Assembly: GCF_900638685.1 (NCBI RefSeq)
Contig: NZ_LR134533.1
Span: forward strand, 744,001 to 808,000
From: Neisseria weaveri
GTDB taxonomy: Bacteria; Pseudomonadota; Gammaproteobacteria; Burkholderiales; Neisseriaceae
Direction: 5' to 3'
DNA: 64,000 nucleotides
The notes under the pieces were generated by a model. That model was not told where the DNA came from, ran no database searches, and was given only the letters and a program-made list of their open reading frames with translations. Shown here piece after piece: positions 57,474 through 64,000 of this stretch. Every line of letters begins with the position of its first letter. Position 1 is the first letter of the stretch. A program made the position numbers and the translations under genes.

Positions 57474-59489
57474 TTACGCGATGCTTTTCTTCAAAAATAC
57501 CAAAACCGCCGCCAACTCTGCGGCCGTCTGTTCTTGGGTTCCGTTTCCCGTATGCCCTCCTGATGATGGGGCGTACAGTCTGCAATGCGGCGAATATTCT
57601 TTTAATTTGGCATAAAACTTCAAGGCATGAGCCGGATGGACGCGGTCGTCGCTCAAATTAGTCGTGATTAAAGCGGGCGGATAGTTTTTACCGGCTTCGA
57701 TATGATGATAAGGCGACAATGCAGCTAAGGCCGTCTGAAATTTTTCATCCTCCGGATCGCCGTATTCTTCTATCCAACTGGCACCGGCCGATAAATAAGG
57801 ATAGCGCAGCATATCGATCAGCGGCACTTCGCATACTAACGCGCCGACAGCTTCAGGCTTGCGGACAAAAGCCGAAGCGGTAACCAGGCCGCCGTTACTG
57901 CCGCCCTGCAAAGCGGTATGCTTAGGAGAACTTATCCCTCGGCGGTGGATATCGCCGACAACGGCCAATAAGTCATCAACGCTTTTATATTTATCGGTTC
58001 CCTGTGCCGCTTTATGCCACGACGGCCCGAACTCTCCGCCGCCCCGAATATTGGCCAATACGAAAGCGCCGCCTTCCGCCAACCAATGCCTGCCCATCGA
58101 ACCGAGATAATGCGGCAATTCCGGAACGCCGAATCCGCCGTAAGCATAAACAATCACCGGCGTTTCCGGATTTGCCTGGCGGCCGACATAATAGTAAGGG
58201 ATACGGATGCCGTCTGAAGATTCGGCATAATATTGGTTGACTTCGACACCAGCGGCATCAAACTGTTTCGGCTGGCGGCGCAACACCGTCAGTTCCATCA
58301 CATTCAAATCCAACGCAAACAAAGTCAGTGGCGTAACAAAATTGCTGGTGGCAATATAAACCACATCGCCGCCCCACGGCTGGTCGGTCAGCTCCAGCGC
58401 ACCGCCCGGCAAATCGGGTACTGCCTCCTCGCACCAGATGCCGTTGTGAAAACGCCAGGCTTTCAGACGGCCTGACACATTGTCCAGCAAGTTGGCGACA
58501 ATAAACCGCTTGGTTGTTTCCACGCTTTCCAAAGCCTGATGCTCGTTTGGCGCAAATAACAAATGTGCCTCCCCCAATATACCTTTATTGAGCTTAACCG
58601 CCACCAGACTGCCCGCAGGATAGCTTTGATTCGCACGCTGCCAATCGCTACGCAAATGCAACAGCAGTTGCCCGGCCAAATAGCCCGATACTTCGCAATC
58701 TCTCGGCAAATTCAACGGTACCGCTTCTGCACCTTGAACAAACAGATAAGTTTTACTGAAGAAACCGTCGGCCGCTTCGATTAAGTCGATAGGAGCGCCC
58801 TGCGGATCCAAATACCGCCATGCATGCACCATCACACCGTCTGCGTCCATCCGATAAACCGGCGTTCCTTCGGCAAAACTCTGACCGCGCTCAATCAACC
58901 ATACCTCACACGGATAACCCGATTTGGTTAATTGGCGTTCGTCCCAAGCCGGACACACCCAAACGCTGTCCGCATCACGCCAGGCAATGTGGTTTTTGCC
59001 GGCTGGAAAATGAAAACCGCCTTCCACAATACAACCGCTTTCCAAATCAAATTCCAGCGTATAAGCCGCATCCCCACCGGCCACACTTAACGTCAGCAAC
59101 ACTTGCGACGGGCGTTCCACATAATGCGACACCCCGTCCAGATACACATCGTCACCCAAAATCTCATCGAAATCGGCAACGGAAAACAAAATCTGCCAAT
59201 CAGGCATACCGGCCCGATAAGAAGCTGCCGAACACACCCGGTATACGCCCTTCGGAAAGGCTTCGCTTTGATGAAAATGGTACATCCGCGCACGGTGTTC
59301 CTGACAAAACGGAATCTGACGTTCATCCTGAAGCAGCTTGCAGATATCGTCTTTTAAACGATGATAATCAGCCGAACCCGACAACTCACCCAACGTTTCC
59401 GCGTGTGCCGTTTCCGTAAAAGCCTGCGTTTCAGGTGCAGACAAATCCTCCAAATAGGCATAACAATCTTGCATGACCGATATCTTCAT
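57474..59489 (-). CDS. Prolyl oligopeptidase family serine peptidase
   Basis: 671 residues, no signal peptide, so cytosolic. An N-terminal beta-propeller precedes the S9A alpha/beta-hydrolase domain with Ser in GGSNGGLVTA, Asp in LSDDRVHPAHALKFY and His in SSGGHTGNG. YGGFGVPELPHYLGSM and ANIRGGGEFG are family blocks. It should cut short peptides after proline. DUS copies are read in frame as SGRLKAW and FQTAL. The upstream gap carries an AT-type DUS. Confidence 0.9.
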   Translation of the reverse strand: MKISVMQDCYAYLEDLSAPETQAFTETAHAETLGELSGSADYHRLKDDICKLLQDERQIPFCQEHRARMYHFHQSEAFPKGVYRVCSAASYRAGMPDWQILFSVADFDEILGDDVYLDGVSHYVERPSQVLLTLSVAGGDAAYTLEFDLESGCIVEGGFHFPAGKNHIAWRDADSVWVCPAWDERQLTKSGYPCEVWLIERGQSFAEGTPVYRMDADGVMVHAWRYLDPQGAPIDLIEAADGFFSKTYLFVQGAEAVPLNLPRDCEVSGYLAGQLLLHLRSDWQRANQSYPAGSLVAVKLNKGILGEAHLLFAPNEHQALESVETTKRFIVANLLDNVSGRLKAWRFHNGIWCEEAVPDLPGGALELTDQPWGGDVVYIATSNFVTPLTLFALDLNVMELTVLRRQPKQFDAAGVEVNQYYAESSDGIRIPYYYVGRQANPETPVIVYAYGGFGVPELPHYLGSMGRHWLAEGGAFVLANIRGGGEFGPSWHKAAQGTDKYKSVDDLLAVVGDIHRRGISSPKHTALQGGSNGGLVTASAFVRKPEAVGALVCEVPLIDMLRYPYLSAGASWIEEYGDPEDEKFQTALAALSPYHHIEAGKNYPPALITTNLSDDRVHPAHALKFYAKLKEYSPHCRLYAPSSGGHTGNGTQEQTAAELAAVLVFLKKSIA

Positions 59490-59575
59490 TCATAAAAACA
59501 AAGGCGGATTATATAGCAATGCCGTCTGAAACGTATTTTTCAGACGGCCTACGGCATATCAACCGACAAGCACTC

Positions 59576-59584
59576 TGCTATAAT
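59576..59584 (+). promoter_or_regulatory. Extended -10 promoter of hpt
   Basis: TGCTATAAT, a TGn-extended -10, 54 nt before the ATG. The same CTGCTATAATC string precedes leuS. Confidence 0.55.
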
Positions 59585-59638
59585 CCGTCAAAACAAAAAC
59601 AACCTACTCCCCTTGACCCCCGATCGGACGGTAAAAAT

Positions 59639-60202
59639 ATGGATATCGAACAAAAATACCGACAAACCCAAGCAATGTTCCAAAATGCCGAACTACTGTT
59701 CGGCGAAGAAGAATGCCGGCAAGCCCTGCAGCGCGTTGCCGACGAAATCACCCGCGACCTGAGCGGAAAATACCCCCTGCTGCTGCCGGTGATGGGCGGA
59801 GCCGTCGTCTTTACCGGCCAACTCCTGCCCCTACTTAAATTCCCGCTCGACTTCGACTACGTCCACGTCTCACGCTACGGCGACAAGCTCCAAGGCGGCA
59901 ACTTCAACTGGAAACGCATGCCCGATGCCGAACAAATCCGCGGCCGCCATATTGTCGTACTGGACGACATTCTCGACGAAGGCCACACTATGGCTGCCAT
60001 AAAAGAAAAACTCTTGGAAATGGGCGCAGCCTCCTGCTCCGCAGCCGTGTTTGCCAACAAACTCATCAGCAAAGACAAACCGATTAAAGCAGACTATGTC
60101 GGCATCGACGTACCCGACCGCTACGTATTCGGCTACGGCATGGATGCCGCAGGCTGCTGGCGCAATCTCGGCGCAATCTACGCCTTAAACAACCCCAAAT
60201 AA
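59639..60202 (+). CDS. hpt: Hypoxanthine-guanine phosphoribosyltransferase
   Basis: 187-residue purine salvage enzyme. PRPP-binding motif HIVVLDDILDEGHTMAAI, LPVMGGAVVFTGQLL and IDVPDRYVFGYGMD at the base-binding end. Start MDIEQKY (59639), with a frame open 40 codons further up through the promoter and a DUS. Own DUS terminator. Confidence 0.92.
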   Translation: MDIEQKYRQTQAMFQNAELLFGEEECRQALQRVADEITRDLSGKYPLLLPVMGGAVVFTGQLLPLLKFPLDFDYVHVSRYGDKLQGGNFNWKRMPDAEQIRGRHIVVLDDILDEGHTMAAIKEKLLEMGAASCSAAVFANKLISKDKPIKADYVGIDVPDRYVFGYGMDAAGCWRNLGAIYALNNPK

Positions 60203-60241
60203 TGACAACGAATCAATTAAACCCGGCTAAGCCACTGAATT

Positions 60242-60274
60242 TTCAGACGGCCTCACACACAAAGGCCGTCTGAA
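60242..60274 (+). terminator. DUS terminator after hpt
   Basis: Complementary DUS 60242-60253 and 60263-60274 with a 9-nt loop, then A-rich sequence. Confidence 0.7.
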
Positions 60275-60357
60275 AAATACCATTCCATCCAAATAAAAAC
60301 TTGCCCGCCGACCACCAAACAACGATAATTTTCCGGAAGGCAACCACAGGACACACC

Positions 60358-60777
60358 ATGATCGGTTTACTGATTATTACCCACGAATCCATAGGCGAAG
60401 CCTACCGGAAACTGGCGCAACACTTCTTCCCCGACGGCATTCCCGGCAGCATCCATATGATCGGCGTCCGTCCCGACGAAGACCATGAAGACGTTATCCG
60501 CCGTGCCAACGAACAGATTCAAAATTTCACCGGCGGCAACGGCATATTGATACTCTCCGACATCTTCGGCGCCACCCCGTGCAATGCCGCAAGAAAACTG
60601 GTACACCCCGACCAAACCGCCATTCTGACAGGCTTAAACGCCCCCATGCTGATCAAAGCCATCCAGCATGCCCCGAATGCGGATAATCTGCAAACCTTTA
60701 CCGAATCCGTCAAAAATGCCGCCGTTCAAGGCATCTTTGCCATCACCGACTCCAACGGCCTGCCCTGCAGCTCCTAA
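60358..60777 (+). CDS. PTS EIIA component, mannose family
   Basis: 139 residues with phosphoacceptor His9 in LLIITHESIG and LILSDIFGATPCNAARKL, the EIIA-Man/ManX pattern. No EIIB, EIIC or EIID gene lies nearby. First gene of the EIIA-HPr-EI-SixA operon. GGA before the ATG at 60358; the longer frame is not needed. Confidence 0.9.
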   Translation: MIGLLIITHESIGEAYRKLAQHFFPDGIPGSIHMIGVRPDEDHEDVIRRANEQIQNFTGGNGILILSDIFGATPCNAARKLVHPDQTAILTGLNAPMLIKAIQHAPNADNLQTFTESVKNAAVQGIFAITDSNGLPCSS

Positions 60778-60819
60778 ACCAAACCATAAGGCCGTCTGAA
60801 AAACAAAACGGAAACCGCC

Positions 60820-61089
60820 ATGCAGAAACAAGAAATAGAGATCATCAACAAACTCGGCCTACACGCCCGCGCATCCAGCAAATTCACCCAAACCGCATCG
60901 CAATTCCAAAGCGAAGTCTGGGTATCGCGCAACGACCGCCGTGTTAACGGCAAAAGCATTATGGGACTGATGATGCTGGCCGCCGCACAAGGCACCACCG
61001 TCATTTTAGAAACCGAAGGTCCGGACGAAGTCGAAACCATGCAGGCCCTAACCGACTTAATCAACGACTACTTTGGCGAAGGCGAATAA
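60820..61089 (+). CDS. ptsH: Phosphocarrier protein HPr
   Basis: 89 residues. His15 in NKLGLHARASSKF takes phosphate from EI; Ser46 in VNGKSIMGLMML is the possible HPr kinase target (no hprK in this window). A DUS lies in the 42-nt gap upstream. EI follows after 2 nt. Confidence 0.95.
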   Translation: MQKQEIEIINKLGLHARASSKFTQTASQFQSEVWVSRNDRRVNGKSIMGLMMLAAAQGTTVILETEGPDEVETMQALTDLINDYFGEGE

Positions 61090-61091
61090 TC

Positions 61092-62843
61092 ATGAGCATC
61101 GTGTTACACGGCGTAACCGCCGGCAAAGGCATAGCCATCGGACGGGCGCACCTGATTGCCCGCGGCATCAACGAAGTGCCGCAATACGACATTGCCGAAA
61201 AAGACCTCGATGCCGAAGTAACACGCTATGAAAACGCCGTCAAAGCCACCCGAAAAGAGTTGGAACAGCTTCGCAGTGCCATTCCTGAAAATGCCCCTAC
61301 CGAGTTGGGCGCATTCATTTCCCTGCACTTGATGCTGCTGACCGACGTAACCCTATCGCGCGAGCCCGTCGACATTATCGAAGAACAATACATCAACGCC
61401 GAATGGGCGCTGAAACAGCAAACCGACAAACTCTCCGCCCAATTCGACGAAATCGACGACGCCTACCTGCGCGAACGCAAACAAGATATGCTGCAAGTCG
61501 TCAAGCGTATCCACAACAACCTGATCGGACAAGGCAACGAACTCAATCTCGAAGCCGACCTGCTCGACGATACCGTACTGATTGCGCACGATATTTCCCC
61601 CGCCGACACCGTCCATCTGAAAGACCAGCGCATTGCCGCTTTCGTTACCGATTTGGGCGGCCCCACCAGCCATACCGCCATTTTAGGCCGCAGTTTGGAC
61701 ATTCCCTCCGTTATCGGCCTGCACCACGCACGCAATCTTATTACCGAAAACGAGTGGGTAATTGTCGACGGCATCAACGGCGTACTCATCATCAATCCCG
61801 ATGAAATCGTCTTAGCCGAATACCGGGCACTTGCAAGAGAATTCCGCAACCGCAAACGCGCGCTCAACAAACTGAAAAAAACCGCCGCCACCACCGAAGA
61901 CGGCATCAATATCGAGCTGCTGGCCAATATCGAATCGCTGGACGACATCAAACAGCTACACAATATCGGTGCAGACGGTGTCGGACTGTTCCGCAGCGAG
62001 TTTCTCTATCTCAACCGCGACACCATGCCGTCTGAAGACGAGCAGTACGAAGTCTACAGCCAGTTTGTCAAAAAACTGAAAGATAAAAACCTGACCATAC
62101 GGACCGTGGATCTCGGCGTCGATAAAAACCCGCGCTGGTTCGGGCAAAACGGCACGCCGAACTGCAGCCTGAACCCGGCTTTGGGTATGACCGGCATCCG
62201 CCTGTGTCTGGCAGAGCCGGTGATGTTCCGCACACAAATGCGTGCCATTCTGCGTGCCGCCGTACACGGGCCGGTTAAAATGATGTGGCCGATGATTACC
62301 TCACTGCCCGAATTGCGCCAATGCCTGACCCACTTCGAAACCGCCCAACGCCAATTGGACGAACGGGGCGTAGAATACGGCGAAGTTTCACTCGGCTGTA
62401 TGATCGAAATCCCGTCCGCCGCACTCACTGTCGGCAGCCTGCTGAAACTGGTCGACTTTATCTCCATCGGCACCAACGACCTGATCCAATATACGCTTTC
62501 CGTAGACCGCGGCGACGACAGCGTCAGCTACCTTTACCAACCGGAACACCCGGCCGTCTTAAAATTGCTGCAGCACGTCATCCGCACGGCCAACCGCATG
62601 AACAAAACCGTATCGGTATGCGGCGAGATGGCAGGCGATACGACCTATACCAAAGTCTTGCTGGGCATGGGATTGCGCCGTTTTTCCATGAACCCCAACA
62701 ACCTGTTGGCCGTTAAAGATGTGGTTTTACACAGCAATACGGTCGCCTTGGAAAACGATGTAGCCAAACTGATGCGCAATGAAGACCCCGAAAAATCAGC
62801 CAAGCTCATCAAACAGATCAACCTGACCAAAGAAACCGCCTGA
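61092..62843 (+). CDS. ptsI: PTS enzyme I
   Basis: 583-residue PEP-protein phosphotransferase. The active His is in LGGPTSHTAILGRSLDIPSV; GVGLFRSEFLYLNRDTMPSEDEQ, LDLGVDKNP-type segment, IGTNDLIQYTL and CGEMAGD are typical of the PEP-binding half. An AT-type DUS (62025-62036) encodes MPSED at a conserved site, so selection for both protein and DUS coexists. 2 nt after ptsH. Confidence 0.95.
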   Translation: MSIVLHGVTAGKGIAIGRAHLIARGINEVPQYDIAEKDLDAEVTRYENAVKATRKELEQLRSAIPENAPTELGAFISLHLMLLTDVTLSREPVDIIEEQYINAEWALKQQTDKLSAQFDEIDDAYLRERKQDMLQVVKRIHNNLIGQGNELNLEADLLDDTVLIAHDISPADTVHLKDQRIAAFVTDLGGPTSHTAILGRSLDIPSVIGLHHARNLITENEWVIVDGINGVLIINPDEIVLAEYRALAREFRNRKRALNKLKKTAATTEDGINIELLANIESLDDIKQLHNIGADGVGLFRSEFLYLNRDTMPSEDEQYEVYSQFVKKLKDKNLTIRTVDLGVDKNPRWFGQNGTPNCSLNPALGMTGIRLCLAEPVMFRTQMRAILRAAVHGPVKMMWPMITSLPELRQCLTHFETAQRQLDERGVEYGEVSLGCMIEIPSAALTVGSLLKLVDFISIGTNDLIQYTLSVDRGDDSVSYLYQPEHPAVLKLLQHVIRTANRMNKTVSVCGEMAGDTTYTKVLLGMGLRRFSMNPNNLLAVKDVVLHSNTVALENDVAKLMRNEDPEKSAKLIKQINLTKETA

Positions 62844-62866
62844 AAACGCATTTCGAAAGGATAATC

Positions 62867-63346
62867 ATGAACCTGATACTCTGGCGCCACGCCCAAGCAG
62901 AAGACCAAGCCGAAACCGATTTGGCGCGCATCCTGACCGCAACAGGCCATCAGCAAGCCGAAGAAATTGCCGGCTGGCTCAAACCGCGCCTGCCTGAAGA
63001 AACCGAAATCTGGGCTTCCGAAGCCGCACGCAGCCAACAAACCGCCGCACATCTCAGTCACAACTATACGGTCATGTCGGCACTCAATCCGCTAACCGAT
63101 GCGGAAACCGTACTGCGTGTTTTGGCCGAAGCCAAGCAGAACAGCACCATCGTCATCGTCGGCCACCAACCGTGGCTGGGCGAACTGTGTTCGTTCCTAC
63201 TCAACCAGCATTGGGACAGTGAACCGTGGTCGGTGAAAAAAGGCGGCTTCTGGTGGTTTAAAATCCAATTCGACAAACACGGCTTCCACAGCAAACTGCA
63301 CGCCGCCCTGACTCCTAAAGCTCTGGAAACCAACGGACAAGACTAA
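62867..63346 (+). CDS. sixA: Phosphohistidine phosphatase SixA
   Basis: 159-residue histidine-phosphatase. RHA motif in LWRHAQAEDQ, SEAARSQQTA and VGHQPWLGELCSFL complete the active site. It dephosphorylates phosphohistidine; in E. coli SixA acts on the nitrogen-PTS protein NPr. Here it lies 23 nt behind ptsI in the same direction, so a role on HPr-P or EIIA-P is likely (inference). AAAGGA 7 nt before the ATG. Confidence 0.9.
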   Translation: MNLILWRHAQAEDQAETDLARILTATGHQQAEEIAGWLKPRLPEETEIWASEAARSQQTAAHLSHNYTVMSALNPLTDAETVLRVLAEAKQNSTIVIVGHQPWLGELCSFLLNQHWDSEPWSVKKGGFWWFKIQFDKHGFHSKLHAALTPKALETNGQD

Positions 63347-63358
63347 CCCTCTCCAACG

Positions 63359-63385
63359 GGCCGTCTGAAAATTTTCAGACGGCCT
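63359..63385 (+). terminator. DUS terminator after sixA
   Basis: GGCCGTCTGAA faces a perfect DUS complement at 63374-63385, 13 nt after the stop. Confidence 0.75.
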
Positions 63386-63422
63386 CAACCCATATGCACA
63401 CACCCTAAGCCATTCGATAAAC

Positions 63423-64000
<578 letters not shown>

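Overview
The window looks like the chromosome of a Neisseria species. The 12-mer AGGCCGTCTGAA (the AG form of the Neisseria DNA uptake sequence, DUS) occurs throughout, as inverted pairs in terminators, as single copies between genes and as in-frame copies inside genes; the meningococcal/gonococcal form ATGCCGTCTGAA is a clear minority. Gene content (neuCAB, a peroxiredoxin-glutaredoxin fusion, a DUS-flanked PTS without permease, a neisserial-type porin remnant) agrees. No rRNA, tRNA, CRISPR array, insertion sequence or prophage was seen. The species cannot be fixed from the sequence alone.

Layout. 1-2.7 kb: YqaA-family (partial) and DUF2238 membrane proteins, then argS. 3.0-6.5 kb: 5-oxoprolinase operon pxpB-pxpC-pxpA with an NRAMP-like carrier. 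6.7-12.4 kb: tRNA hydroxylase TrhP, a TraB/GumN protein, a small lipoprotein, a 49-residue membrane protein, hflX and psd. 12.5-16.5 kb: a compact sialic-acid operon neuC-neuA-neuB followed by a sialyltransferase of the GT52/Lst type, with no capsule export genes beside it. 16.7-19.1 kb: a dihydrolipoamide-dehydrogenase-like flavoprotein and a peroxiredoxin-glutaredoxin fusion. 19.4-25.6 kb: lysophospholipid acyltransferase, argF, a BigR/YgaV-like thiol-switch ArsR repressor overlapping xthA, maf, lrgAB, and an NlpC/P60 hydrolase.

26-38 kb: ppk, a phospholipase D family protein, pnp, gltS, a lipoprotein with an LprI-like tail, an orphan rnfB, a META-domain protein, a nitrilase-family amidase and a truncated porin. 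38-44 kb: glnE, rnhB, lpxB, rpsO. 43.7-52 kb: the rimP-nusA-infB-rbfA-truB translation/transcription block, interrupted by an LtaS-type sulfatase-fold membrane enzyme. 52.5-60.2 kb: serC, a 12-unit tandem DUS array, a succinate-semialdehyde dehydrogenase, fabF, acpP, an S9 prolyl oligopeptidase and hpt. 60.3-64 kb: a PTS operon (EIIA-Man, HPr, EI) with sixA as its last gene, and the start of leuS.

Most of the window is core metabolism. The parts that most deserve follow-up are the sialic acid/sialyltransferase operon and its leader, the perfect 16-bp-period DUS array, DUS copies that have become protein sequence (the Maf tail), the redox genes (BigR-like repressor with xthA; CxxC-tailed flavoprotein with the Prx-Grx fusion), and the permease-less PTS with SixA. 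Starts were chosen by ribosome binding site and family alignment from memory; no database search was run.
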